Shown: positions 16,099 through 25,521 of the stretch, piece by piece | How the letters are laid out: every line of letters begins with the position of its first letter | Numbering within the stretch: position 1 is the first letter of the stretch | NCBI GenBank assembly: GCA_934133195.1 | Contig: CAKPAZ010000006.1 | Span: 1-57,391 of the forward strand | DNA length: 57,391 nucleotides | Source of the DNA: an uncultured Bacilli bacterium | Lineage (GTDB): Bacteria; Bacillota_I; Bacilli_A; ML615J-28; CAG-313 | Direction of reading: 5' to 3' | Made by a program: the position numbers and the translations under genes | The notes under the pieces: generated by a model | The model's input: only the letters and a program-made list of their open reading frames with translations | The model's database searches: none | What the model was told of the DNA's origin: nothing

Positions 16099-17460
16099 AT
16101 GAAAAATAGTTTGATTAAAGATAAGCCTTTTAAAGCTTTATTTTTATTTGCATTACCAATGATCCTATCTGTTACCCTACAACAATTTTATAATATCTGT
16201 GACAGTATGATTGCTGGAAAATTTGTTGGACACAATGGACTTGCTGCCGTTAGTGCCTCATATCCAATAACAATGATATATCTAGCAATAGGTACAGGAT
16301 TCGGAATTGGAACAAATATTGTTGCAGCAAGATTTATCGGTGAAGGTAAAAATGATCATGCTAAAAAATCAATATATACATCAATACTAACCATTATTTT
16401 AGTTGGTGTTGTAGTAAGTATTCTTGGATTAATATTTGTAAAAAATTTGATTACTTTAATTAAAGTATCCGGTGATTACTATAATGATGCAGTAATATAT
16501 TTAAGATATTATACCTATGGCATTATTTTTATGTTCTTATATAATGTTGTAACCTCATCATTTCAAGCAATCGGTAATTCCCGTATTCCTCTATACTTTT
16601 TAATTTTTTCAACCATTTTAAATATCGTTTTAGATATTTGGTTTGTTACAAGCTTTAATATGGGTGTTGAAGGTCTTGCTCTTGCGACATTCTTATCACA
16701 AGTAATTGCCTCTCTTGCTTCATTCCTTGTACTAGTAATTTATATTAGAAAGTATGTGTCAAAGGAAAGAAAAGTTCTTGATTTCAAGATTCTTAAACCA
16801 GTCATTGAAATTGCTCTTCCTTCTATTCTTCAATCATCTACAATATCAATTGGTCAATTATTAATACAAGCTTTAATAAATGCTCAAGGCAGTATTGTTG
16901 TTGCGGGATATGGTGCCGCTTATAAACTTGTTTATGTTGTAATTAATATCTTCTCAACAATTTCTAATGCCTTATCTACATATGTATCTCAAAATGCAGG
17001 TGCAAGGGAATTTGTTCGTATTAAACAAGGATTTAAGTCAGGATTAATTATTTGTGCTATATTGACAGTAATTACAACAACGTTATTCCTTACTTTATCA
17101 GGTACATTACTAAAAATATTTGAAAATGAAGATGATCCAAAAGAAGTATTAGAAGTAGGAAGTTTGTTCATTACGACTATTGCACCATTCCTTTTCTTTA
17201 TGGCCATTAAAATTCCATGTGATGGTGTTTTAAAAGGATCAGAAGACATGCTTGGATTTGTTCTTGGTACAATGCTTGACTTAGTAATACGTGTTATATG
17301 TTCATTTATTTTAGTAAAATTACTTGGAGTAAAAGGAATCTTCTTATCATGGCCAATTGGCTGGGGAGTTGGTACTGTATCATCCGTAATTTGCTATCTA
17401 GTTGGTAGATGGAAGAAGTTAATTGGATATACACAAGATACTCAACTTTGTCAAAATTAA
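16099..17460 (+). CDS. MATE-family efflux transporter
   Basis: The 453-residue integral membrane protein has about twelve hydrophobic helices in two related halves. It opens with PFKALFLFALPMILSVTLQQ and ITMIYLAIGTGFGIGTNIV, as in MatE-family multidrug and cation antiporters. The ATG at 16099 has AAAGGAT upstream, whereas the in-frame GTG at 16081 does not. A TATAAT-like box at 16067 suggests it can be transcribed on its own even though it lies 68 bases after the hydrolase gene. The substrate is not predictable. Confidence 0.88.
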   Translation: MKNSLIKDKPFKALFLFALPMILSVTLQQFYNICDSMIAGKFVGHNGLAAVSASYPITMIYLAIGTGFGIGTNIVAARFIGEGKNDHAKKSIYTSILTIILVGVVVSILGLIFVKNLITLIKVSGDYYNDAVIYLRYYTYGIIFMFLYNVVTSSFQAIGNSRIPLYFLIFSTILNIVLDIWFVTSFNMGVEGLALATFLSQVIASLASFLVLVIYIRKYVSKERKVLDFKILKPVIEIALPSILQSSTISIGQLLIQALINAQGSIVVAGYGAAYKLVYVVINIFSTISNALSTYVSQNAGAREFVRIKQGFKSGLIICAILTVITTTLFLTLSGTLLKIFENEDDPKEVLEVGSLFITTIAPFLFFMAIKIPCDGVLKGSEDMLGFVLGTMLDLVIRVICSFILVKLLGVKGIFLSWPIGWGVGTVSSVICYLVGRWKKLIGYTQDTQLCQN

Positions 17461-17492
17461 AACACATTATAAAGATATGTTTAAAAAAACTA

Positions 17493-17521
17493 TTGATATT
17501 TAATTTAAAATATTATATAAT
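17493..17521 (+). promoter_or_regulatory. promoter of the helical lipoprotein gene
   Basis: TTGATA (17493-17498) and TATAAT (17516-17521) are spaced by 17 bases, 38 bases before the ATG. Confidence 0.65.
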
Positions 17522-17559
17522 TGTAATGAATTAAATAATAAATAGAAAGGAAAAAAACT

Positions 17560-19851
17560 ATGAAAAAGAAAATATTAAGCGTTATATTTACCATTTTAAC
17601 TGTTTTCCTAATTACATCATGTGAACTAACATCAAATACTACTCTTAGTACTCCAGATGGTGTAAAGGTATCTAAAAAAGGATTAGTTGAATGGAATGAA
17701 GTAACTGATGCAACATCTTATGATGTTGAATTAAATAATAATGGAGAAGTTCTAACTGCTACAGTTAAAGAATGTTCATACCAAATTGAAAATCCTGATA
17801 ATGATTATGAAATCACAGTAACTGCCAAACATGATACTGCAAAATCAAATAAGAGTGAGCCAATCACATATGTTGGTAGAATATCACGTGATAAAACTAG
17901 CATCTATGAAGATTTTGTTAATAAAACAATTGGTGAAAGAAAGCCTGAATTAACAGAAGATGAAGCTAAGAATTATGATGAAATTGCAACATTCTTAGAA
18001 GATGTATCACTTACAGCCGCAAAAGAAAATTATAGTCGTGTTAATGCTAACAAGATAATCAATTTATTTGAAACAGCTGGTAGTGATTCAGAACAATTAT
18101 TATCAGCAGCTATAATGGCTATAACAATGTATTCATCTAAAGACATTGAAGCAGCTATTTACTTTGAAGAAGTAAAATTGCTTTCTAACTTAATTAGTGC
18201 ACGACAAGCTAAAGAAGCTGAACTTAAAGCATTAATTAATCAAGATCAACCAACTGATACTGTTGAACAAGATGTAGTAAATAATCCTGAATTAACTCAA
18301 TTACAAGCTGAAATTGATTTATATAATTTACTATTTACAAAACTTAATGATGAAGGTACAAATGTAGCTAAACATATCGCAAATATGATTCAAACTATTA
18401 GTGGTACATATAGATCACTAGGACCAACATTTATTCCAAGTGTTAAAGAAATAGTTGAAGGTGCTATGAATGGTGAATTAAACGCTAAGAGAATTTACAA
18501 TGTTAAAAACTTATTAGTTAGAGCATTAAGAGACAATATGATTGAAAGTGAAGACTTAAGATATTTCTATGATTTACTAGGAAATACTTCTTCTGAACTT
18601 GTTGCTTTAGCATTTAACTATGTAAATTCATCAGACCTACCTGAAGAAGTTAAAGTTATTTTAAATAACTTAAAAGAAATGGTTGGAGAAGTTGAATTTG
18701 CAGACTTTGATGAAGTTTATAATTCATTCAAAACATTCTATTTAGGTATATTAGAAGATATTGAAAACATCTCATTAGAATTTATCACAAATGTTTGTGA
18801 ATGTGAAACACCAACTGAAATGGTACTATATACAGTAGTATATGTTCTACAAAAGAATTTAACAGTACAAGAAAAAGTATCAATTGAAGAAGTAGAAAAT
18901 TTCGTAAATACTCTAGATTCTTTAATTCCTCAAATCTTAGGTGAAGGATTTAATCTTGAAGTTATTACTGGTCTTACAAATGAAGAATTAACAAACTTAC
19001 TTAAGGCTGTTCTTGATTTAGGTGTAGGTGCAGAAAATAACTTAGTTGAAATCTTAAAGAATCCTGAACTTTATCATCAAGTAAAAGCTTTATTAAATGT
19101 TACTATTGAAGAAAGTACAACTTCTGGAACTAATATTGGTAATATTAATGATGACAAATTATTACAATATGTAATGAATAAACTTAATATCACTGAATTA
19201 GAAGAAAATAAAACATATGAAGTTTATGAACAAAGTGATGCATCTGATACAACAAGATGTGCATATAAGTCAATTGCAATCAATACACATTCATTTATGT
19301 ATGATAGCCAAGGTATAAATTTAATATATGTTGAATATGACTATGAAGAAAAAGTAATAGTTGTTGAAAATGCAGATGATTTAAAACCTATTATCAATTA
19401 TCTATTAATACTTGTAAAAGGAAATAATGAGGAAATAACAAACTTAGTTAATGTTTTATTACCATTATTACCAAAACTAAATTTAGAAGGATTAGTTGAT
19501 CAAGAAGTAATTGACATGATCACTTTAATTTCTGCTACAAAACCTGAAAGTGTTAATGCATTACTAGTACAATTAGTAGATGTTATTGAACGCTTAAATG
19601 TCTTTGTTGAAGATAAAAACTTAAATCAATTAATCTTTACAATATTAAATGGTGATGTTGAAGAAATTCAAACAGCTCTTGATGGATTTGGTACTGAAGA
19701 TAATATCGCCGCATTACATACTACAGTTGAAAAACTTGCGGTTGTGTTAGATGAATTACAATTACTTCCATCACTTGGATTCGAAACATCAGAAGAATTC
19801 ATAACATCAGTAAATGGAATTATTGATAGTTTCTTTGTAACAGAAGAATAA
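17560..19851 (+). CDS. large lipoprotein: fibronectin III-like domain plus long helical region, function unknown
   Basis: The 763-residue product has a lipoprotein signal ending LITSC, with lipidated Cys21. Residues about 35-105 look like a fibronectin III-type beta sandwich (WNEVTDATSYDVELNNN, then YEITVTAKH). The rest, about 110-763, is mostly helical and rich in Leu, Glu and Asn with repeated LxxLL-like spacing. I do not recognise a catalytic motif or a named family. A good promoter and a terminator make it a single-gene unit. It is probably an extracytoplasmic structural or binding protein anchored in the membrane. Confidence 0.7.
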   Translation: MKKKILSVIFTILTVFLITSCELTSNTTLSTPDGVKVSKKGLVEWNEVTDATSYDVELNNNGEVLTATVKECSYQIENPDNDYEITVTAKHDTAKSNKSEPITYVGRISRDKTSIYEDFVNKTIGERKPELTEDEAKNYDEIATFLEDVSLTAAKENYSRVNANKIINLFETAGSDSEQLLSAAIMAITMYSSKDIEAAIYFEEVKLLSNLISARQAKEAELKALINQDQPTDTVEQDVVNNPELTQLQAEIDLYNLLFTKLNDEGTNVAKHIANMIQTISGTYRSLGPTFIPSVKEIVEGAMNGELNAKRIYNVKNLLVRALRDNMIESEDLRYFYDLLGNTSSELVALAFNYVNSSDLPEEVKVILNNLKEMVGEVEFADFDEVYNSFKTFYLGILEDIENISLEFITNVCECETPTEMVLYTVVYVLQKNLTVQEKVSIEEVENFVNTLDSLIPQILGEGFNLEVITGLTNEELTNLLKAVLDLGVGAENNLVEILKNPELYHQVKALLNVTIEESTTSGTNIGNINDDKLLQYVMNKLNITELEENKTYEVYEQSDASDTTRCAYKSIAINTHSFMYDSQGINLIYVEYDYEEKVIVVENADDLKPIINYLLILVKGNNEEITNLVNVLLPLLPKLNLEGLVDQEVIDMITLISATKPESVNALLVQLVDVIERLNVFVEDKNLNQLIFTILNGDVEEIQTALDGFGTEDNIAALHTTVEKLAVVLDELQLLPSLGFETSEEFITSVNGIIDSFFVTEE

Positions 19852-19857
19852 AAAAAT

Positions 19858-19900
19858 AAGACTACTATTGAATGATTAACTCACTCAATGGTAGTCTTTT
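19858..19900. terminator. bidirectional terminator between the lipoprotein gene and trpS
   Basis: A 14-bp stem (AAGACTACTATTGA with TCAATGGTAGTCTT, one G-T pair) is flanked by A on one side and T on the other. It can serve the converging lipoprotein and trpS genes. Confidence 0.8.
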
Positions 19901-19918
19901 CTTTATATAATATATATG

Positions 19919-20920
19919 CTATTTATTTCTTCCAAGGCCCATTTTCTTTTTCATTTTTCTAATCATCTTATTGGCGAAATATGCAGCTTTATCTCTTCCT
20001 TCATCAAGAATTTTATCTAGTTCATCACTATTTAAAATTTCATAATAACGTTTTTGAATAGGTTCAAGCATTTTTGCAACAGCTTCCCCAACTTCAGTCT
20101 TAAATACTCCGTAGCCAACACCTTGATATTTCTCTACTAATTCTTCAATTGAAAGCCCTGTAGCACAAGACATAATTGTTAAAAGATTAGATACACCAGG
20201 TTTGTTGACAGGATCATACTTAATGATACCATCACTGTCAGTAACGGCACTTGCTATTTTTTTCTTAATTACACTTGGTTCATCAAGAAGATAAATACAT
20301 GCTTTTTCAATAGGGTCAGATTTAGACATTTTCTTTGTTGGATCTTGTAAAGACATAATTTTTGCGGCACCATTCTTAGGAATAAGTGGTTGTGGCAATT
20401 TAAATGTTTCCGAATATCTCGTATTAAAACGTTGAGCAATATCTCTAGTGATTTCCAAATGTTGTTTTTGATCTTCACCTACAGGAACATAATCAGCATT
20501 ATATAATAAGATATCTCCAGCCATTAAAACAGGATATGTAAGTAAAGCCGAAGACACCCCGCTTACTTGTTTTGCCATTTTGTCTTTATATTGTGTCATT
20601 CTTTCAAGTTCACCAATATAAGTAATTGTTTGTAATAAATAGCCAATTTCTGCATGAGCAGGAACTTCTGATTGAATAAATAATGTTACCTTCTTAGTAT
20701 CAAGACCACAAGCAAGATAAGTTGCAACTAATGATCTAATATTTTTTCTTAAATTAGTTGGATCTTGAGGAACTGTAATGGCATGTAAATCGGCTACAAA
20801 AACAAAAAACTCTTGCTCTTCATCACTATCTTGTAAAGCAACAAAGTTTTTGATGGCTCCTAAGTAATTTCCTAATGTCATTTTTCCAGAAGGTTGAATT
20901 CCTGATAAAATAGTTTTCAT
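19919..20920 (-). CDS. trpS: tryptophanyl-tRNA synthetase
   Basis: The 333-residue class I synthetase has the HIGH-like motif region SGIQPSGKMTLGNYLGA at residues 6-22, where TLGNYLG replaces HIGH. GEDQKQHLEITRDIAQRFN lies near 147-165 and the KMSKS loop is intact near residue 198. It charges tRNA-Trp with tryptophan. Length is typical for bacterial TrpS. AAGGAG precedes the ATG. A T-box leader with a UGG specifier lies upstream and links expression to uncharged tRNA-Trp. Confidence 0.97.
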   Translation of the reverse strand: MKTILSGIQPSGKMTLGNYLGAIKNFVALQDSDEEQEFFVFVADLHAITVPQDPTNLRKNIRSLVATYLACGLDTKKVTLFIQSEVPAHAEIGYLLQTITYIGELERMTQYKDKMAKQVSGVSSALLTYPVLMAGDILLYNADYVPVGEDQKQHLEITRDIAQRFNTRYSETFKLPQPLIPKNGAAKIMSLQDPTKKMSKSDPIEKACIYLLDEPSVIKKKIASAVTDSDGIIKYDPVNKPGVSNLLTIMSCATGLSIEELVEKYQGVGYGVFKTEVGEAVAKMLEPIQKRYYEILNSDELDKILDEGRDKAAYFANKMIRKMKKKMGLGRNK

Positions 20921-20944
20921 ATAATAATCACTCCTTATATTATA

Positions 20945-21170
20945 ATAAAATAAAAAAACGCCCTTATGACAAAGGACGACTAAAGACTAACCGTGGTACC
21001 ACCTTAATTTGAAAGTAAACTTTCCTCATTCATTTAACGCATAGATTACGGAAAAGCATTTCCTCTTTTCACATTGTAGGTCCATTCAAATTAATACATA
21101 TATGATGTTTCCACTATCCACCACTCACTATGAATTTCTTAATTCTACTATTCCTAGTCATTTGTTTTCA
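20945..21170 (-). promoter_or_regulatory. T-box riboswitch (tRNA-Trp) upstream of trpS
   Basis: On the minus strand the T-box core AAGGTGGTACCACGG is at 21005-20991. It is followed by a terminator hairpin at 20978-20959 (CGTCCTTT/AAGGGCG) and a run of T. The specifier codon UGG is at 21084-21082 in the context GAATGGACC, directly followed by the usual purine. An AGTAG-type stem I segment lies near 21147. Uncharged tRNA-Trp would stabilise the antiterminator and turn trpS on. Confidence 0.9.
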
Positions 21171-21175
21171 CTTTT

Positions 21176-21204
21176 ATTATATTCATATTTAATAGAAATG
21201 TCAA
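21176..21204 (-). promoter_or_regulatory. promoter of the trpS T-box transcript
   Basis: On the minus strand TTGACA (21204-21199) and TATAAT (21181-21176) are separated by 17 bases, a consensus housekeeping promoter. Confidence 0.85.
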
Positions 21205-21237
21205 GCAAATAAAAAACAAAAAAATTTAAAAAAAGTA

Positions 21238-21266
21238 TTGAAAAAACGAAAAAAATGTAGTATAAT
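21238..21266 (+). promoter_or_regulatory. promoter of the first spx gene
   Basis: TTGAAA (21238-21243), 17 bases, TATAAT (21261-21266), 45 bases before the ATG. Confidence 0.75.
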
Positions 21267-21311
21267 ACATTACGTGGTTTTATGTGTAAAAAATGAAAAG
21301 AGGCGAAACAT

Positions 21312-21734
21312 ATGATTCAAATTTATACAACTCCTAGCTGTGCATCATGTCGTAAGGCTAAGAAATGGTTTGATCAATATAAAATTCCATATTCTGAAAA
21401 GAATATTTTCAGTATAAGACTTAGCAAGGAAGATATATATAAAATGCTCGCAAATAGTGAAAATGGATTTGAAGACATTATTTCTACCCGTTCTAAGGTA
21501 TTTAAAGAAAAAAGACTTGATCCAGAAAGTATGTCTGTACAAGCTTTAGTAGAATTCATTATTGACAATCCAAGCGTTTTGAAACGTCCTATTATTATTA
21601 ATGAGAGTGAATTACAAGTTGGTTATAATAATGAAGACATCACAATTTTCCTTCCTAAAGAACTAAGAAATATTGAATCTTTCTATGATTTTACTAAGAT
21701 GGATGATGAAAGTGAAGATGAAGAAGGTGAATAA
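21312..21734 (+). CDS. spx: Spx-family transcriptional regulator, copy 1
   Basis: The 140-residue ArsC-fold protein begins MIQIYTTPSCASCRKAKKWF with the redox pair Cys10-Ala-Ser-Cys13 of Spx. It also has the RPI segment near residue 93. Spx binds the alpha C-terminal domain of RNA polymerase and controls thiol-stress genes, and the CxxC disulfide is its switch. This copy has an extra acidic tail (DDESEDEEGE) absent from the second copy at 31983-32357. The two proteins differ at about a dozen of 124 shared positions. A strong AGGCG site, own promoter and terminator make it monocistronic. Confidence 0.9.
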   Translation: MIQIYTTPSCASCRKAKKWFDQYKIPYSEKNIFSIRLSKEDIYKMLANSENGFEDIISTRSKVFKEKRLDPESMSVQALVEFIIDNPSVLKRPIIINESELQVGYNNEDITIFLPKELRNIESFYDFTKMDDESEDEEGE

Positions 21735-21737
21735 ATA

Positions 21738-21769
21738 AAAGAGAAAAAGTACGTTTTTTCTCTTTTTTT
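21738..21769 (+). terminator. intrinsic terminator after spx copy 1
   Basis: AAAGAGAAAAA pairs with TTTTTTCTCTTT around a GTACG loop and is followed by more T. Confidence 0.75.
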
Positions 21770-21828
21770 CTCACTTTACTTAACAAAAATTGGAAAAACG
21801 ACCTAAAATAAACCTTAAAAAATCTTTA

Positions 21829-21843
21829 TGTAAAGCGTTTTCA
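21829..21843 (+). promoter_or_regulatory. cre-like operator upstream of oppA (CcpA-type)
   Basis: TGTAAAGCGTTTTCA fully matches TGWAANCGNTNWCA. It lies about 33 bases upstream of the -35 element of the oppA promoter, a position seen for both activation and roadblock control by CcpA. The regulator is inferred. Confidence 0.65.
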
Positions 21844-21875
21844 TTTGATTTTTTTTAAAAAAATTGAAAAAAGTG

Positions 21876-21904
21876 TTGCAATTGTAAATCTAATATGATA
21901 TAAT
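21876..21904 (+). promoter_or_regulatory. promoter of the opp operon
   Basis: TTGCAA (21876-21881), 17 bases, TATAAT (21899-21904), 35 bases before the oppA ATG. Confidence 0.8.
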
Positions 21905-21938
21905 GTTCGTATAAATTAAGAAAGGATGAGAATAATTT

Positions 21939-24452
21939 ATGAAACTAAAGAAATTTTTAGGTATTTTTGTAATGGTTCTTTCTCTATTCGCCGTTGTTAG
22001 TTGTGGTGAAAAAGACCCTAACAAAGAAGAAGAAGAAAAGAATCCGGTTTATACATATAGAACATATACTTCTGTTTCTCCATCAAACTGGAATGAATTA
22101 ACATACCAAGATAATAATGATACTCAAATCATGAGTTATATTGGAAGTAGTTTCTTTGAATTCAATTATAAGTTTGATAAGAATGGTAAGATTGTTCCTG
22201 GTGAATTCGTTGTTGAATACTCCGCTGCTACTAAGCTAACTGATGTTACATCAGAATATGCTGGCAATGCTAAATGGGGCATTGAAGCAGGCGAAACAAG
22301 CGGACGTGCATACGTAATCAGATTAAGAGAAGATCTTAAATGGGAAGATGGTACTCCTATTAAAGCTGAAGATTTCGTATACACTATGAAAGAACAACTT
22401 GCTCCTGAATTTAAAAACTATCGTGCTGATAGCTTCTATAACTCTGGACAAGTAATTCACAATGCGGAAAATTACGTTAAACAAGGTGGCTATAACTATG
22501 CTAGCATGATTAGCGCAGACTTCCTTGATGAAGAATATGTTGCTGTTGATGGATTTGTTGTAAGTGCTGAAGGTACTCTTCAAGTTGTTCAAGATGGTAT
22601 CACTAAAGACGTTGTATTAAACGTTAATAGCGGTGGTAACTGGGGTTCAACTTCACTTGCTAAATATTACGCTGCATATGGAGCTGATGTATTCGGTTCT
22701 GATTTTGAAAAAGTTTTAGCTGCTGCTGATGAAAACGGTTATGTTAAATTAACTAAGGAATATGTTGAAATCATGAGATCAATGATTGCTACACTTCATG
22801 GTAAATCATTAGCTGACTATGATAAACAAGGTGATTATGCACAAAAAGAATGGCAAGAATTCTGCTATTATGGTTATGTATTCCCTGAATTATCATTTGA
22901 TGAAGTTGGTATCTTTGTTGGAAGTAACGAATACGAAATCGTATTAATTCTTGATAAAACTCTTGAATTATTAGAAGCAGATGGTTCATTATCATATAAA
23001 GCAGCTTACAATATGTCAAGTTTACCACTTGTTCATAAAGCTACTTATGAAGCTAATAAAGTTGCACCTAGTGAAGGTAACTCATTATGGACTTCTACTT
23101 ATAATAGTGATGAAAAGACAACTATGAGTTGGGGACCTTATCGTCTTGAATCTTTCCAAAAAGGTAAACAATACGTTTTAGTAAGAAATAATAATTGGTT
23201 TGGCTATAAAGTTAAAGCATATGAAGGTCAATATCAAACTGATAGAATCGTTTGTGATACAATCGCAGAATGGAACTCAGCTTGGATTGGATTTAAAGCT
23301 GGTGAAATAGATGGTATTGGTATCGACGTATCAATCGCTCAAGATTATAAAGGTAGTAAACGTGCTTACTTTACACCAGATGATTATGTTGGTTCATTAC
23401 AATTACAATCAGATAGAGAAGCATTAGAAAAACGTCAATCTGAAGGCGTTAATAAACTAATCCTTGCTAACGTTAAATTTAGACAAGCATTATCATTAAG
23501 TATTGATAGAGCTGAATACAATAGAAAATGTACAACAAGTTCTCTTGCTGGTTTCGGTCTATTCAATTCAATGCATTACTACGATGTGGCTCATGGTGGT
23601 GTTTACAGAAATGAAGATTGTGCAAAAGAAGTATTATGTAAAGTTTACGGTGTTGATGTATCTAAATATGCATCTCTAGATGAAGCATATGCTACAATCA
23701 CTGGTTACAACCTAGAACTTGCTCGTCAATTAGTAGATGAAGCTTATGAAGAAGCTTTAGCTGCTGGTGATATTAAAGAAGGCGATGTTGTTGAACTTCA
23801 ATTTGGTTCAGCTGTTCAAAATGAAGCTGTAATTAGAAATACATCATTCATCCAATCTTCTTGGTTAGAACTAGTTAAAGGTACTAAACTTGAAAATAAA
23901 TTAAGATTTGCTGATTTCTTAGAATGTGGTAGCAAGTGGGCTGATGACTTCCGTGCTGGTAACTATGATGTTTGCCAAGGTGGTTGGACAGGTGCTGCTT
24001 GGGATCCAGGATACTTCCTACTAGCTTACTTAAGCCCTGATTACATGTACTCAAAAGCATGGGATACAAGCTCAGTAACTATGAAGTTCACAATGCCTGG
24101 TGCTGGTGAAAATGGTGAAGATATTACTGATGAAATGTCATTAATGGCATGGTATAACTGCTTAAATGGTATTACTGGTTGCAAATACAACTGGGCACAA
24201 GGACGTCTTCCTGAAACTAAGAGATTATTATTAATCGCTGCACTAGAAGAACAAATTTTAAGTGTTTATTATACTGTTCCAATTTCTTATAGCTTTGCTG
24301 CAAGCTTATTATCATACAAAGTTGACTATATTTCTTACGACTATAATACATTTATGGCTTATGGTGGTATTAGATATATGAAGTTTAACTATAGTGATAA
24401 GAAGTGGGCTGAAGAAGTTAAAGCTCATAATGGTGAGATTGACTATAAGTAA
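21939..24452 (+). CDS. oppA: oligopeptide ABC transporter substrate-binding lipoprotein (SBP family 5), enlarged
   Basis: The 837-residue lipoprotein has signal and lipobox ending VVSC, with lipidated Cys22. The family 5 binding-protein pattern is clear: YVIRLREDLKWEDGTPIKAE near residues 126-145 and FRQALSLSIDRAEYNRK near 513-530. It captures peptides outside the membrane for OppBCDF. The usual length is about 540-600 residues, so roughly 250 are extra. Much of the excess lies in the first half (about residues 150-330). A cre-like site and a strong promoter precede it, and a GC-rich hairpin separates it from oppB, which fits higher expression of the receptor than of the membrane parts. Confidence 0.92.
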   Translation: MKLKKFLGIFVMVLSLFAVVSCGEKDPNKEEEEKNPVYTYRTYTSVSPSNWNELTYQDNNDTQIMSYIGSSFFEFNYKFDKNGKIVPGEFVVEYSAATKLTDVTSEYAGNAKWGIEAGETSGRAYVIRLREDLKWEDGTPIKAEDFVYTMKEQLAPEFKNYRADSFYNSGQVIHNAENYVKQGGYNYASMISADFLDEEYVAVDGFVVSAEGTLQVVQDGITKDVVLNVNSGGNWGSTSLAKYYAAYGADVFGSDFEKVLAAADENGYVKLTKEYVEIMRSMIATLHGKSLADYDKQGDYAQKEWQEFCYYGYVFPELSFDEVGIFVGSNEYEIVLILDKTLELLEADGSLSYKAAYNMSSLPLVHKATYEANKVAPSEGNSLWTSTYNSDEKTTMSWGPYRLESFQKGKQYVLVRNNNWFGYKVKAYEGQYQTDRIVCDTIAEWNSAWIGFKAGEIDGIGIDVSIAQDYKGSKRAYFTPDDYVGSLQLQSDREALEKRQSEGVNKLILANVKFRQALSLSIDRAEYNRKCTTSSLAGFGLFNSMHYYDVAHGGVYRNEDCAKEVLCKVYGVDVSKYASLDEAYATITGYNLELARQLVDEAYEEALAAGDIKEGDVVELQFGSAVQNEAVIRNTSFIQSSWLELVKGTKLENKLRFADFLECGSKWADDFRAGNYDVCQGGWTGAAWDPGYFLLAYLSPDYMYSKAWDTSSVTMKFTMPGAGENGEDITDEMSLMAWYNCLNGITGCKYNWAQGRLPETKRLLLIAALEEQILSVYYTVPISYSFAASLLSYKVDYISYDYNTFMAYGGIRYMKFNYSDKKWAEEVKAHNGEIDYK

Positions 24453-24474
24453 AATTTAAGTGAATATTAAGAAA

Positions 24475-24507
24475 GGGGCCAATAGAATATATTGGCCCCT
24501 ATTCTAT
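24475..24507 (+). terminator. GC-rich hairpin between oppA and oppB, processing or attenuation site
   Basis: GGGGCCAAT pairs with ATTGGCCCC around a 7-base loop (24475-24499). No T-run follows, so it is more likely a stabiliser of the oppA message or a leaky stop than a full terminator. A weaker alternative stem, ATAGAATA (24482-24489) with TATTCTAT (24500-24507), would exclude the first. Confidence 0.6.
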
Positions 24508-24546
24508 CGCTTAAGGGGAAAACTTTAGAAAGGAGAAAATTATGCT

Positions 24547-25521
24547 ATGTATATGCTAAAATACATATTGAAAAGAATTGGTTTAATGATTATGACATTC
24601 TTAATAATCTTTACCATCTGCTTTGTGCTGATAAAATTACTGCCTATTAATGTTCCATTAGGAATTGGCCAAGATAAAGAAATTCTTGAGACACAATTAA
24701 GAGCACGTGGTTACTTTGATCCAATTTTTGTTCAATTTTTTAAATATTTAAAAAGAATATTCTTAGAAGGCGACTTTGGTATTGGTGTTAGTATGCCTGA
24801 ATATAGTAACTATCCTGTATGGGATGCATTTGTTGATTGTTTACCACCAACTATTCTTATCAATATATATTCTTCAATTATCGCTATTCCAATTGGTATT
24901 GCTCTTGGAATTTTAGCTGCTCTTAAAAAGAATAAATGGCAAGACCATACTATTAGTACTGGCGTTATGATTTTAATATCTGTACCGAGTTTCGTTTATG
25001 GTTCATTAATACTATATCTTTTATGTTTTAAATGGAAATGGTTTGATTTAAAAATGAAATCAATGAGTGAGGTTAATAATAATTATTTTGACCCTAAAAT
25101 GTTTAGATCAATGATGCCTGCAGTACTTAGTTTATCACTTGGTTCAATCGCAGGATATGCCAGAGGAACAAGAGCAGAATTAACAGAAGTATTAACAAGT
25201 GAATTTATGTTACTTGCGAGAACTAAGGGTTTAACAAAAGCCCAAGCTACAGTTCGTCATGCATTAAGAAATGCAATGGTTCCAATTTTCCCATCAATTA
25301 TTGGTGAATTTATTGGAGTTTTATCAGGAAGTCTTGTAATAGAAAAAATCTTTGCGATTCCTGGTGTTGGTGGATTATATCTTACTGCTATTAATGCTCA
25401 AGACTACGACTTCTTCATGTTACTTTCATCCTTCTATATTTTAGTTGGACTTGTAGCAGGTCTAGTAATTGACTTGTCGTACGGTATAATTGACCCAAGA
25501 ATTAGAATGGGGGCGAAATAA
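24547..25521 (+). CDS. oppB: oligopeptide ABC transporter permease, OppB
   Basis: The 324-residue membrane protein has the OppB/DppB pattern: the first helix KYILKRIGLMIMTFLIIFTI, a periplasm-facing loop, then five helices with the EAA-type coupling loop EFMLLARTKGLTKAQATVRH near residues 219-238. It pairs with OppC to form the channel. Length is normal for the family, in contrast to its partner. The ATG at 24547 follows GGAG at 24532. The stop overlaps the first base of oppC. Confidence 0.95.
   Translation: MYMLKYILKRIGLMIMTFLIIFTICFVLIKLLPINVPLGIGQDKEILETQLRARGYFDPIFVQFFKYLKRIFLEGDFGIGVSMPEYSNYPVWDAFVDCLPPTILINIYSSIIAIPIGIALGILAALKKNKWQDHTISTGVMILISVPSFVYGSLILYLLCFKWKWFDLKMKSMSEVNNNYFDPKMFRSMMPAVLSLSLGSIAGYARGTRAELTEVLTSEFMLLARTKGLTKAQATVRHALRNAMVPIFPSIIGEFIGVLSGSLVIEKIFAIPGVGGLYLTAINAQDYDFFMLLSSFYILVGLVAGLVIDLSYGIIDPRIRMGAK

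Noticed and set aside
22323..22592. An 89-codon frame antisense to oppA
   Set aside because: It lies inside oppA with no start signal of its own.
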